From Sphagnum compactum (taxonomy: Eukaryota; Bryophyta; Sphagnopsida; Sphagnales): a DNA stretch of 64,000 bases. The stretch lies in the NCBI GenBank assembly GCA_965153455.1, contig OZ234500.1:2108001-2172000 (forward strand), given 5' to 3'. Of the stretch, positions 11,824-24,589 are shown in pieces (position 1 is the stretch's first letter; every line of letters begins with the position of its first letter). The notes beneath the pieces were generated by a model. That model was not told the DNA's origin. It worked only from the letters and a program-made list of their open reading frames with translations, and did no database searches. The position numbers and the translations under genes were made by a program.

Positions 11824-12055
11824 CTGGGTCATCTTGAAGCCTGAAAGTACATATAAGACTATATAAGCCATTCTTGATGGCTGCAAGTTTGCCAACAGAA
11901 AAGTATGGTTTTGAATAGTAATAGCTCAATGGGTTGTCTTCAAAATTGTTTGATCTTTTGTTTAAGTCTCTAGTCCAGATACCACTTATAGGTTCATAGC
12001 CTGGGCAAACTATAGTTAGATTAGATTCTGCCTTGCAAGGGGACATCAACAAGTC
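11824..12055 (-). CDS. Possible isolated exon, unknown protein
   Basis: The minus-strand open frame has an acceptor-like TTTAG just before 12055 and a strong donor, CCAG then GTAAGT, after 11824. The 77-codon reading contains PGYEPISGIWTRDLNKRS and SVGKLAAIKNGLYSL. Codon content is less AT-biased than the flanks. I do not recognise the protein and found no second exon nearby. It could be an exon of a gene with very long introns, a pseudogene fragment or chance. Confidence 0.25.
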
Positions 12056-15000
12056 CTAAATTCCTAATAGATATTTGATGCCTTCTAAATCTTGACTACT
12101 TGTTATGATCTGCCTTGAAATTCACTTAAGCACAAGCAAATCCATGCTTTTAAGAAAAAAACAAACATTGATTCTTGAAACGACTGCTGAGTTGTGCCAA
12201 ATGTGGGTTAGATTTGTGACAGATTGATGCTGGTATGGTAAATCATGACTTGAATTTTGAATCTACCAGAAATTTATTTTCATATCTTCTTTTTGCGTCC
12301 ATCAAAGTTGCCTTGCATGTCGCCAATATTTGACAGCCAGTTGCAGTCTATTTGAGGCATCTGTTTTGTTTTCTGGTTAGCATCAGTCCAATACCCCTAG
12401 TTGTTGGGACTAGTAACTATTTCACAAGTAATTGTGGGTCCAATTGATCATTACCATGCTAGATGTTCCCCATGATAGCCAGCTCAATTATAGTGGTGTC
12501 ATATAGTCATTGAGTAAATTTGCCATCTAGAGTTGTGTCAACCTAGGCACTCTCTGAGTGCTTGAAGGAAGAATCATTTTGCCCCCAATAGCTAGAGTTG
12601 AGAAGTGTCTTCGCTTGAAGCAAGGCATTAACCCAAGAAAAGTTCTCAGAAATGTTCTAAGAATTGTCATTCATCATTGATTGGTTGGAAACTTTTTGCA
12701 TCACTCCTCTTCTGAGGGGACAAAGCAACATAAGTAATGATTTGGATGCAAACTTGTGGGAGCAACATGTATTCCAATTTCCATTGCTGCCCAGAAAGAC
12801 AACTTTCGTATATTGTTCCATACTTTATGTTTTGGTTCACAATTAATCCTTTACTTGGATCGAAGCCCCAGAACTATTTTTAATCTTTTTGCGTTCTTTA
12901 GTTTACTTTTAACTTTTCCCCACCACAAGTGTTTTCTTTTTAAAAGTGGGTTGTAGCTTCACTAGTTACATCCAATTGTGCTTGGTTGAGGTTGCTCGTG
13001 ACATGCCTTGTAGGATGCTGAATAAACATGCTAGTAACATTCATTCTTTGTAAAATTTTGCTGCATGGATTTTTTTTGCTTATGCCAATAGTGTTACAAG
13101 GAAAACTGCAACATCAAATTCAAAATGCTACACTAAATTCTGTGAGCACCAAATGTGAGTATGTCCCATAACATGAAGGTGTACTTGTGGCTACAACCCA
13201 AAGCTTCGAGCACAAAAAATGTCACTACATTTATAACTAGCTAGAAACCCAACCAAAAACTGCAAAAACCAAACTCATAAACTCAAAAAAAAATTCATTG
13301 TTAATCAACACATTGGTTGAACCCCAATCCATTTTTTGATTCTCCGCAATTGGAGTGGAAGGTGCACCTACACATAAATTCACATTAGTACCCCTAAACT
13401 ACATATTAGCATCCAAGACCATGAATGAAAATCATGACTGCAATTCATGCTAAGCCTTGGCCTTGCTCCACTCCCAAATGGAGTTGTAGAATGGAAATGT
13501 CTCAAGTTTATAAAAATCTTCCACATGAATTTGAATCACTTGGCCTACACCTTTGTCAATTGATATTGCAGCTTGGATTTCACAAGATTCAAGGTAAAAC
13601 ATGTTCCCTCTTCAACGGTACCAAGAACAATGACAATTGAAAGTTCCACAAGTTTCATCAACTTGGAATTAGTGATGATCAAGAATATGGTTGGATGTTA
13701 ATTAAGCCCACAATTTGGAGTTATGGTTACAATCAATAGGAGGATTGATTGTTAACTTGACATTGTTGCTCTCCATGGTAATAACAAAAAAAAGGCATGT
13801 TGGGCTAAAAGTGATTCATTGAGCAAGGGTGCAAGCCAAGCACCACTAGGCATGAACTTAAGGTAGCAAAACGTATCAACTAAAATGGCTAAATAAGTAA
13901 GAATGGTAAGTTTAGCATCTAACTACAAGGTCCATTTGTTATGGAGAACCAAAAAGGTCCAACTAGTTGTGTTTGCCCCATACATGTTTGGTAAAAGCTA
14001 AAACCATACATGCATGTCTACTATCTTAAGGCAATAGTAACATATTATAACATAAAGGCCAACAACAATACAAACAAATTAATCAATTAAAAATTAATTC
14101 CATTATGACTTTTGTTATTAAATCTTCATTAGAGCCATAAAAAATCATTTTTAAATAATTTTAAATTTTTCTTGAAATTTTGAAAATGACAACATGTCGG
14201 TCACCATGTATAATTTTTGTCACTTATTACTTTGTATGTTTCACTCTATTGCATGTAAATTGTGTATGTTATTATATGTGGGAGTTGTGTAGAACAATGA
14301 TAATTTTGTTGAAGTTTTGTTGACCAACAATCACTTTGGGAATAAGTAACTTCAAAAGGAAAGGAAAATTTTAACGTTTTGTCTTAAAGTTGTGAAAATC
14401 TACAAGTATGTGGTGGCTATCACAAGGGTTTGTGGCCACCCAAGACATTGAATTAAGTCAAAAAAATAACATTTAAATCCATAATTAATTAAATAATTAT
14501 TAAAACTTTTTAAAAGTGCATTAAGTTGTGAAAGCACTAGTTACAAGCACATTCTTGTGCTTTTGCACCCCATATTTTAGTTGTTATCGTCTCTTTCTTA
14601 AGATTCAAAAAACATAATACATAATGAATATGTGAGTACAAGCATTTTACAAGATTCTAGAAATGCATCAATTTTAATGCTATATGATCTACAAATCTAA
14701 CCAATGGTTACAAAAAAATTGGTTTCTAAAAGAAAAAATGAACCCTACAACCAATAATGTGCATATATGATCCTAGTTGGATTCATAAACTTTGTCAATT
14801 AATCACAACCAACACTTGACATGGTGCAAAATCTTTAAATTTTAATTTTTATTGATACATTATTTAATTAAAGGAGAGTCCCTAATTAAATCATAATATC
14901 AATTATTTCACCATATTGTAATTCCATGTGCGAAATATTGCTATTCGATTTCAACTCACATTACAAATATTGTCATTGTGATAACGCCAAATATGGGCCA

Positions 15001-15999
15001 CCATAGCAAGAAGGCAACATACTCAATATTGGTGTTGCCCAACCCACCAAACAATGAATAGAAACATCACAACAATAGTTTGAAATATCTTTGAAGGTTG
15101 GAAACAATTCTCTAGAATAGATCTTGAAAGGGTCTACATATACATTATGTACAAATTAGCTTGACACAATTCAATTACCACTTGCAAACACAAAATCACA
15201 TACAAAGGTCTCCCTCCCCAAGTAAGCACACATCGATAAACCTTGGACACTTTAAGCAATGGCTTCATGCATGTCAATCCATAGTTGTTTCAACATCACA
15301 CAACAGTTCATAGTTACTCTTAACTATAGAGATGTATGCACTATCATTGTTCATTTGCATAACCAAATTTTTATTTTTACTCACCAAGGACATTTAGATG
15401 GAGACAACATGTTCATCCATTTTGTTTAAATAGGTTCCTATTAAGAATGTTCATACCTCTTGCCTCGATGAACTTTGCAAGCTTGCAATGATGCTCTCTA
15501 AGTGTCACTTAGGCTCTCTAAGTGTCACTTAGGTTATGCTGCAAAATAATTGGACATAGACTACAATGGGGCTTCAATTTTATGAACAATGGACAAGTTG
15601 AAAGGGGTTGGATAGCAAGGTTGGTACAATGTCCCATGCAATGCATGCCAATGACATAAAGAGCATGCTTGTTCTTCATTGAATGTGACCCCTGTTTTTG
15701 TGCTTTAAAATACAACACAACCTGCACCAAACACACAAGCTTGGAAGCACTATCATGCTCAAATAGGCCTCCATACATTACAAGAGATTGCACCAAGAGG
15801 TTAGTAAAGTTGTCTAATTAGCCAGAACCCTTTTGTCACCTTCTCCAAGGTTAACAATATGGGTACCCGCCTCTAGTTTTTCACCACCCAAGTGTTTGAA
15901 TAAATGAAATGTCATACTGTCATAATGTGGGGTCACGTTGTGGTGTGTTCTCAATTGCTGCATATTACATAACCTCCCATTTGGTGTACCAAACAACTT
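12056..15999. other. Intergenic, no gene seen
   Basis: About 4 kb of AT-rich sequence. No splice-bounded coding blocks, known domains or TIRs recognised. At 15502-15531 the motif ctctaagtgtcacttagg is doubled in tandem. Confidence 0.4.
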
Positions 16000-17181
16000 G
16001 CTTCAAGTCTCTTCAAAATCAGAGAGGTTTAGTGCTGTGTTTTGATCATTCACACTTTGTTCTTCTTTGTAATCACCACACAATTTGTCAGATGCTTTTG
16101 CCAAAAGGTTTGTAAACTGGTATGCATACAATCTACAGACTCCACTTCATACCTGAGGAGGGCTGGCTGATAGAGCAGAATAGGCTGCACAAAGTAAGCA
16201 TTGCAAGACACGTCATGAGATCTACACTTGGGGGAAGAAATACAATACACTTGGGAAGATGGTAGTTGTTCTACCCACCACAAAATGGTCTGGCCATTTG
16301 GGAGATTGGGATCCCAGATGATACAGCAGGAGAATTTTCATCAAATGTAAGAGTGATTGGAGAACAGATTAGTCTTTGCACACCTCGGCAGGTTGTTTCT
16401 AGAAGCCCAGTTGTGGGGATTGTACAAATTGAAATGAATTTGTGATATGTATCAGCAACTTCCCATTCTATTAGGAATTTTCCAGTTATACTGTAAGCCA
16501 GACTACAAGTTTGAAATCGTTGTACCTGGGTAAGCACAATAGTAGGTGCTTGTTGCATGATCAAAGAAGATGGCGCCAATGTAGCTACCACCTGACACAT
16601 TAATGATACTGTCACTGAATTCAGGCATTTATAAGCTTTGAATGGTGACAGCTGTGTCCCATATCAGACATTCAGGTTCACTTAAATCTTTTTCCAGACT
16701 CAAAAACTATCTAAATTGTGGCAGATTTGAGATGTTGATTCTTTGCACACAAGTGACTTTCTAGTCTTTAGGTGTACAATGTGTTCACTTCCCATAAGCC
16801 ATTGTTGGCACAATGCAATTTTGGAAGGACAATGCAATAGCTTGCCACAAGATTCATGGGCTCTATAGATTGTGGGCTGTTGATATTCCATGTGGCCTCT
16901 TGCATATGGGAAAAAAGATTGGGTTCTTATTTCCAACATGCTATTTTCAAGTTGTTGTGATGGTGGCATATTGGGTGGGGGTTGAATGTTGATGTACAAA
17001 ATAAATCATACCTTTATCGGCATACCATATTGTCACAAAAAATAACCTAATAGGTATAAAACCATCCTGCACCTCTTATCTTTTGAATGTAGCTTTCCCT
17101 CTCCAGATGAGGGCATTCATTTGGTTTCTGGATCTCATCAAAGAAGAGTAGGAAAAAATTTCTAGTTGAGAAAAAGTGATC
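16000..17181. other. 3' flank of the flavoprotein gene
   Basis: Less AT-rich than the desert. It carries minus-strand open frames of 77-114 codons (16050-16283, 16271-16615, 16700-16999) that I cannot match to any family. It may be 3' UTR, a decayed gene, or chance. Confidence 0.3.
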
Positions 17182-20100
17182 TTACAAGATCTGGGCTGAT
17201 GATGGAAGTTTCACTTCAAACGTCTTTGATGCTAAAGATGCGATTGCCATCCCTGAAATATAGCCTCCTGTCCATGCATTCTGTCAAAAGTGGAGAGCAA
17301 GTTATGCATACATTAGCATCATCTTGACTTCATAGCAAGTATTCTCCCCTAGACAGTGAGGGAAAATAAGACCCTCTTCAGTGATGGTTTGAAAAGCTAC
17401 AGCTTGCAACTACCTGAAAATGTTAATAAAAGCTTTCAGGTATGGTGATATTGCAGTGGCAAAACTGTTTACCTGAAAGTTGAAACCACCTGTTATTCCA
17501 TCAATATTTAGAACCTGGTGGAACAAATCAAATGGTGTTAATATACTTTGCAGTTAAGCAATTTACTTACCAATTCCATCCATGTTGGACAAGGCTAAGA
17601 CACCCATTAATCAGGTACAGAGTTTAACCCTAAACCCTTAAACCCTAAATCCCTAAACCCACCCTGTCATATCTCATTAAGAAATCTACACAGAGATGCA
17701 CTTTGGGGTGATGGCAAATCCATTACCTTTCACTACACAAAGCACTTGAACAGATGCTCATCAAATTCCACAAATTTAGTAACAAAAAAGTGATGCATCA
17801 TCAACTTTGCTGCCAATCTGCACTTATCAAACCTCAAACTAGAGGAATACTAATCCACAAGTAATACCTCTCCTGCAAAGAATAGGTGGGGGCATAATTT
17901 GCTCTCCATGGTCTTCAAATCCACCTGTTGTGCACAATTTCATCAGTAATAGAGAAAAGCAAACATGACTATACATTGTTCCTATATTTTTTGATTCATG
18001 AGTCTGTGAACTTCCCTGGATGCCAAAATTCACAAGACCAGTTACAAATTTGTTCTAATGCAATAAACTTACAGACACTTTGTGATCTAAAAGTGTAAGG
18101 TATAATAGATCAGCATTGGTGTTCTACACTTTGAAAAATAGCCATCCGAGTAAAAAAAGTCATGTGGGTCGCTGCATGTTTACTCCCTAATCCTGAAACT
18201 GGATGGGCAAAGAGTCTTATATATCTCTAGCAATGGATTCCTATGTACCACTTCCATAACCACTAATCAAAGAACACTACCCAGAAGGTATAGGAATGTG
18301 AAACTATTCATCCGCCCTCTTCTGGGCATGTTTTTCTTACCTCTGCAAGAGGTACTCCACCTGCAGTTACAAACTCATCCTTGAATTCGCCCTACACAAA
18401 AAATGTCACCATTCAACACATTTACACAAATTCTCCCAACTGCTAAGGTGAAGTTACCAATCATTTGTGAATGCCAAAAAATACCATCTTTTTCTTCAAA
18501 CAGAAATTCTTCCTTAAGCTGTTGGGCACAGTGTCAGTGGCCAGGGCAATTCTTGATTCACTATCTATCATCTAGCCCGGGCTAGCATGGCAGGCATTCC
18601 ACTGAGAATATATTGGAATCACAGGCAGTCCCACAGATACTTTCAACTTGAACTTACTTTGCCAGAAACAAGGAAGGCGCATCGTTTTAGAAGTGTTGCC
18701 AATTGCCATAAGGACTTTTTGGGCATAGTAGCCCATAGAGCCATTTTATCCAAATTCTGCATGAGATGGAAAAACCCACGACACCTGGTGACTGAAAGGA
18801 CACTCTCGACAAGTAGATAAGCCAGATAACAGAATGGCAGAAGATTGGCTGGATTTTTCCTGCATCCTGTGTCATTTGAAAAGTTGAGAAGTCCAAATGA
18901 CTGTTGATCTTTGTAAAATCTTTTGGCATAGGATGTTGTGGGGGACAAACCTCTCGTTGCAACAAGTAGTGCCAGAATCGGCGAACAAACAAAAACTTGC
19001 CAGGTGCTGGCCCACCCAGCTGTCGGGTCTACAAAACCAAAAAAGCAGTTAGGTATCTGCCTTCCTGGAATCCCCAATGGCTCTCTGTGAAAGAAGTCTT
19101 AGTTCAAGTTGGAGGAAACAGAAAAAAAAGGATAAAATATCCATGACTTTTAGTCTCCAGAAAGGAGAGCAAGAGGATCAGAAAAGTTTTACCGGAAAGG
19201 AGATTTTGTGATTAACCAAGGTCTCAAACACTTCATTGACATCCATGCTTGGTGCAAAATCAACCCACAACGTCCCTGTTTCAAAGCAGTTCTTGTCATG
19301 AAAATGAAGTATCCAGTGTTGGTGACATGATAGAGGATCAATCAACCACAAAGGGTATTTTCCACCTCATCAGAAGGCCTGTGCCTTTGAATTATCTTCC
19401 AGAATTCAACCTGCAAATCAAGAACACAGTGTGTGCACTAGGACCATGAACCCCTTGATTCAAGCCTGTCAAAGGTACATTGTTCTAGTTTTGCAGGATT
19501 TTAGGATATAGGGTTTTGAGGTGAAAGAGATTGCATAAAAGATGACTGAAACTGTAGAAGTGGGATGTGTGCCTGTACCTTGGTAATTTGATGAATGAAG
19601 ATACCGAGCAGCCCAAGCAGAGAGGCGGAGAATCAATGGGCCACTTAAGCCCCAATGTGTAATTAGGAGTGGTCCCGTCTGCAAAAAAGTACGACCCAAC
19701 ATAACAAAATTTCAGCATCATCTCTTGTCAATTTCCGACATCAGAACTGCAGAGGAAAAGACCTCAAGCAATGGTTCTAGTGCATTTGATGAGTTGAAAA
19801 ATTGCTCCCACTTCCACAGAAAATCTATGAGGCCCCCACTATATTCATGCCCATTACACATGTTCAGCTAGCTACATACATCCTTCCCTCGGACTTTCTA
19901 AAGTTTGCAAACTGTGCATAAGAAATAATAGTATTCACAAAACACTTACTTGCAAAAGATGTGGATCTCGACGTTTTTGTCCAGGCAACTCTAATTCTGC
20001 TTGGATGTGACTGAGACTTATCTGCAGTCAACAAACACATTTAAGCCAAGCAGCACAAAGTGATGCAACTTGGCATATACTGTAAGGCTTTTCCCAATTG

Positions 20101-22772
20101 TAAGAGAGTCAAGTTTAGTGGGACAAACAATTGATTACCCCTGCCAATTCTGTAAGCACTGTATCTTTGACCTTGAAGGTGAAGAGGCTAGGTTGTGGCT
20201 CCACAATAGAGTGACCCAATTGCACCGCCAGGCCATAACCCTGCAAAAACCAGAATTACTAGATCAGTTCTAACTTTCTGTTTCTAGATCTATGTGGCAA
20301 TGAAAGGCCGCCTTCAAACTCCTGCAAACTCCCTAGATTTCTTCACATGGGTACCATGTTACTGATTTTTTGAGCTACAGCAATCACTTAGGCTAAAGTC
20401 CCTGCTCAATATCACACCTGCTGGGAGCTGCCAGTTGCAAGAAGCACATAGTCAGCTGCAACTTCATTGGTTGTCGCAAGATGAAGTGCAAACTTCCCAT
20501 TTTCATTGATAGAGATGCTGCTCACAGATGCTCGAGTCTGCAACACTACTGCCACAATCAATGGCCTCCAATGCTCAGAGCAATTTTACTCTCAACCAAA
20601 ATTTCAAACATTTGGAACTCAGGTCTAAGTTCAACCAGCAGAAAAGTTCAGGAACAATGTTCCAACGCTGGTGGTGCAGAGAACATTCTTGTATCTAAGA
20701 CTTGGTCCAATCTTTGAATCAAATATAGAAAACCACTTTCATCAGGGAAGTTCAGAGCTTTTCTCTTCTGTAAGGTTTGGGGTTTAGGGACACTTTTCAC
20801 CATGAAACAGAAAAAAATGCTTTGCAGAAAGGATAACAAACCTCCCAAGCGGTGAGTCTCGTTCAGAAGGCAATCAACAATAGTGGTGGAGCTGTCAGTT
20901 ACTGGAAACATGCGCCCATCCTCTTCTGTCTGTCCCACAGAATCTCTACAAATTCAACTTCATCCCTATGGTTCCAAGATTCATCAGAAGGAAAACCTGC
21001 ATTTTGATCTTTATTCTATCCAAAATGTGTTGTATGAGATTGAGGATGACACCTTTAGGACAACCCCACGTTCTGAAAACCAGGTCACCGTATCCCTAGG
21101 ACCATGTGAACGGAAAAAGGAGCCCCGCAATTCCTTATGTCCTCGTGGGTACTGTTCTGCCAATGCCTGCCAGGACGGAAACAGAAGCAATAGTGTCAAA
21201 CTTAGCAGAGAAGCAGAAAACTTTGACAATCTTTTGCATAATCATTTGTCAATGTTTTAGTGTGCTAGACAAAAAAACCTTCAGCAGACATTATGTAGCC
21301 TTTGTGAAGACAAACTATCATTACATGTTTGACAAACAAACTCATTAAATCAAACCAGTATTTTCAGAGGTAGCAGAAATACACATATATATACAAGGAA
21401 ATGATGGATAAGAAATCATACCAGGGGTTCTACAAAAAGGCCAGTGGTCACGTTGCAACGACCACCACCAGATATTCTTACCTGCTCGTCAAGAAAACTC
21501 CACCCATTATGTCAAAATTGAGTAGAAAGCTAGAGATTGAAAACCTGTAAGACTCAACCAAGCAATTTCTTGTGATCTCTCTCTCTTCCTCTCTCTTTTG
21601 TCCCACTGCAAATAGGCTTCTCCTGGATACCATGCATTTCCATTCCTCTCATACTTGTACACCTCTGTTAAGAAGCACTCTTCCACTATGCCCTTTCATC
21701 TTTTTGCTTCTTTTCTTCATAAATCCTTTGTCTTCCCTGTTCTGTTCTTTTTCCTTCCCCCCATGTCTGTGGGCTCCCAACAGCCCATCAAGAAAAGTGC
21801 CATCTTTTCTTATTGCAATTGCAATTGCAATTTTTATCTCTATCATCTCTGATGTAGCACAAGAAGAACCTAAACCCTAAACCCAAAGGATCTTGAATGA
21901 AGAGATCCAAACCTTGGACAATAGCTTGCCCTTCTCTAGAACTATGACTTGCATTTGTGGGCACACTGTCTTTGCTTGTAAGGCTCCAAAAATGCCGGCA
22001 GCTCCCCCTCCCACAACCACCAGTACAGGATGCTGCTGCTGCTGCCCTGCATCATCCCTTTCTGATTCCACTCCCTGCACTGAAATCCCATAAACAAAAA
22101 TGACCAGATTGAGAAAAACTGTTGCTCCACACAGCCTACCTATCAATCCCTTCTCTGCAAAAAGCACAAGCACAACAACAACTCATGCACATGTCCAAAC
22201 TCTCTGGACATACACCAAAACACAGAAAGGAGATGGACCCAAACAAATGAATGCAAATGGTTAGGTTAAAATCAATGCAGATGGCTAGGTTAGAATCCAT
22301 GGTTCTGGTATCTCTGGTTTCAGGGGTTCTTCTGTGGACCCAGTCAAGAAAGAGCAAGGTACAATTCTCCAGAACAATTTTGGAAACTGCCTCAAAAACC
22401 TCTTGGGTGTAGAAATAGAGAATTGCAGTAGCAAATGAGATGCGTAACTTATGTCCAAGAGCGTCTCCAACTCCAAAGAAACTTGCAAAAATTGCAGAAG
22501 TTTATGCAGCTCTGATGCTGCTGCAGCTTAGGGTTGTTGAGCATTCTCAGAAAATTAAATTAAATTAAAATGGGAAATATTATTGCATAGGTACCTGAAG
22601 AATTTGATGCTCTAGTGTGCAGCTTGTTGCAAGCTCTAGCAGTTTGTGCAGTCCTTTGATGAATGCTCAAGAGCCCATTACAGATGGGGTAAGAATGATT
22701 CAGTACTGCTGCTGGTTCACTGGCAGCCCTGCAATTGTATACTGCAGCAATGGCTCCTGGTAAAAACATCAT
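17182..22772 (-). CDS. HI0933/BaiN-like FAD-binding oxidoreductase, 16 exons, 506 aa
   Basis: Predicted organelle-targeted flavoprotein; the substrate in plants is not established. Coding exons in transcript order: 22772-22595, 22079-21913, 21481-21422, 21166-21053, 20929-20842, 20548-20418, 20240-20139, 20021-19950, 19678-19579, 19275-19193, 19028-18951, 18756-18658, 18391-18341, 17924-17868, 17514-17473, 17280-17182. All introns are GT-AG, the phases fit, and the total is 1521 nt. Residues 1-60 are Ser/Ala/Arg-rich with few acidic residues (likely transit peptide). Next come the Rossmann FAD motif [13 protein letters not shown], then [56 protein letters not shown] and the C-terminal [20 protein letters not shown], the hallmark of this family. 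The first in-frame ATG is 22772 (A at -3); a longer frame begins only at a GTG. Riboflavin synthase lies upstream on the same strand. Confidence 0.95.
17623..17660. repeat. Interstitial telomere-like tract in an intron
   Basis: Four imperfect copies of the AAACCCTA plant telomere unit (taaccctaaaccctta, then aaccctaaatccctaaaccc) lie in the intron between exons 14 and 15 of the flavoprotein gene. A shorter cctaaaccctaaaccc lies at about 21872-21888 in intron 2. Confidence 0.7.
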
Positions 22773-23030
22773 TGTACCCACAATCAGATCATGCAATTGC
22801 CAGCTTTCCTTACGGCAGTTTGATTCTCTTCTTCTTATCAGTGCCAAGAAGAAAAAAGAAAGATGAGGATGAAGACTTTTCTTTTGATCAAAGCTTGAAT
22901 AATGTGTAATTTGGTTTTGATACGAGGTTTCTGCCAAGAAAACTAATACAGAAATGCCGAATTGCACATTCCAATCGGCGCAAACAGATCAGGGAATCAC
23001 AGAAGAAGATGCAATCCGAGTCTTGAGAGT

Positions 23031-23080
23031 AAAACCCTAACCCTAAGCTCTCTCTTCTTTTCTACCTATGAAACCCTAAT
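23031..23080 (-). promoter_or_regulatory. Telo-box cluster upstream of the flavoprotein gene
   Basis: aaaaccctaaccctaa (23031-23046) and aaaccctaa (23071-23079) lie 260-310 bp upstream of the ATG, next to a pyrimidine-rich stretch. Telo-boxes (AAACCCTA) are known plant promoter/leader elements of growth-related and nucleus-encoded housekeeping genes. Use here is inferred. Confidence 0.45.
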
Positions 23081-23226
23081 CTCAATTTTGCAAGGCGTTA
23101 CATTTCAGCAGCAGCAAACCAGAAGAGAGCTTTTTGAGTTCCTTTTTTTCTCTACAGCAGGAATTGAACTGTGGGAGAGCAGAAAATTTTATGACCTCTT
23201 CTTCTGGCCCCTAGGTCTTAGCTTTT

Positions 23227-23426
23227 AACTACAAGAGAATGTGGTTTTTCTCACACAATTGTAATATGTGTCATAACTTAAACGTCAAGTTGTAAGTTTA
23301 ATGTAACATACGCCACAATAAACATCACATATTGTACATTGTAATGGATGAAACCATGAAGTTTATTTCATGTGCAGCACGAGGTGCCAGCCTTTTTTGT
23401 GAGAATACCCACATTCTCTTGTAGTG
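23227..23426. mobile_element. CACTA-type MITE, 200 bp
   Basis: The right end on the minus strand reads CACTACAAGAGAATGTGG; the left end reads AACTACAAGAGAATGTGG and differs only in the first base. The inverted match continues through ttctcaca with a few mismatches, about 30 bp in all. The element is flanked by TTT on each side (23224-23226 and 23427-23429), a 3-bp duplication as expected for CACTA/EnSpm. It has no coding capacity. It sits about 455 bp upstream of the flavoprotein ATG and so may affect that promoter. Confidence 0.8.
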
Positions 23427-23429
23427 TTT

Positions 23430-24589
23430 TCTGCTCTTCTCAGAGTGCTGTTGAATCCTAACCATCTCTCCTCATGTCTTTCTTTGGATCATTTTTGGCA
23501 ACAGATAAGTAGCACAATGATGATAATGCCATGATGCTTTTGCAAAGTGCTTCAAACCATGTGGGCAAATTCTCAAAACACCTTGCACTGAGCATATAGT
23601 ATCCATTTTTTTCTTTCTTCTTCTTCTTCTCCTTCTTGGGAATATGAAGTCATGCATTCCATGTTGAGGACATCAGCTGAGAATGAATCTGAGCTTTGCC
23701 CCTAATGTAAGTAAGCTTCTCATTTCTTCAATCTTCACTACAAGATATGAGCTTTTGTATCTAATGTAAGCTTATCATTTCTTCTTCAATCTGCATGAGT
23801 GCTCTTGGTCATAAGAGCTCATAATCAACTGTAGAGTGCTCTTGGTCATCTCCTTCGAGAAGAGGTTCACAACATGGAGGAACTCGTATGCAAAAGAAGA
23901 AAATATATTCATGAAGATTCTTTCATTACTTGATCACAGTACAGAGGGATGGAAGAGCAGGAAGGTACATATGCATGGCTCAATACTCAAGGTTGCCCAT
24001 CACCAAGTGGTGAATTAGCTCAAACCATAAGTCAAAAAGACTGCAATCGGAAGTAATTAACATTACATGAGACACCCAGAAGGCAAGACCATAGCACAGA
24101 TCTGAAGAGGTTGCACCTGCAGTATTCAAGTTGATGTCAACCTTGTTCCCTAAAAATCAATCAAAACACTACTCAAGTCCATGACCAACATAATTAACAC
24201 ATCACATCTTTGAACCAAAGCATCCTCTTAGCCCAGATCCAGATCAAAATCAGTAAACATTCATTCCACATATGCAGCAATATGGTCTGACAAGGTCACT
24301 GCAACCCCTTCTGTTATGAGCTTGTAGCTACACAATCAAGTGAACACTCATAGATTGCCTGCACCACAACATCCAGCAAGAGGAACATATTTAGCATAAA
24401 ACTTGGAACAATCTTGCTCAAAGGTTCTACGCAAAGTAAGATCATTCAGAAGCACAAATGGAGCTGGAGGATACACAAAGTCTTGACATCAACACCAGTG
24501 TACTGTACCTTTGTCCCTTCCATTGGACAACAAATTGGCAACTTGTCAGCAATGCACCAAAAGATAGAGAAGACCTTCAACAGCACTCT
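23430..24589. other. Region between flavoprotein promoter and riboflavin synthase 3' end
   Basis: No gene recognised. It holds the 3' flank of riboflavin synthase and the distal promoter of the flavoprotein gene. A CTT microsatellite lies at about 23615-23637. Confidence 0.4.

Noticed and set aside
21572-21880. Plus-strand hydrophobic frame over intron 2 of the flavoprotein gene
   Set aside because: It lies antisense to an intron and is a product of the polypyrimidine sequence.
22080-22173. Extension of flavoprotein exon 2 upstream to 22173
   Set aside because: That start is GTG, and a good acceptor (gggatttcag) at 22080 joins in phase with the transit-peptide exon at 22772-22595.
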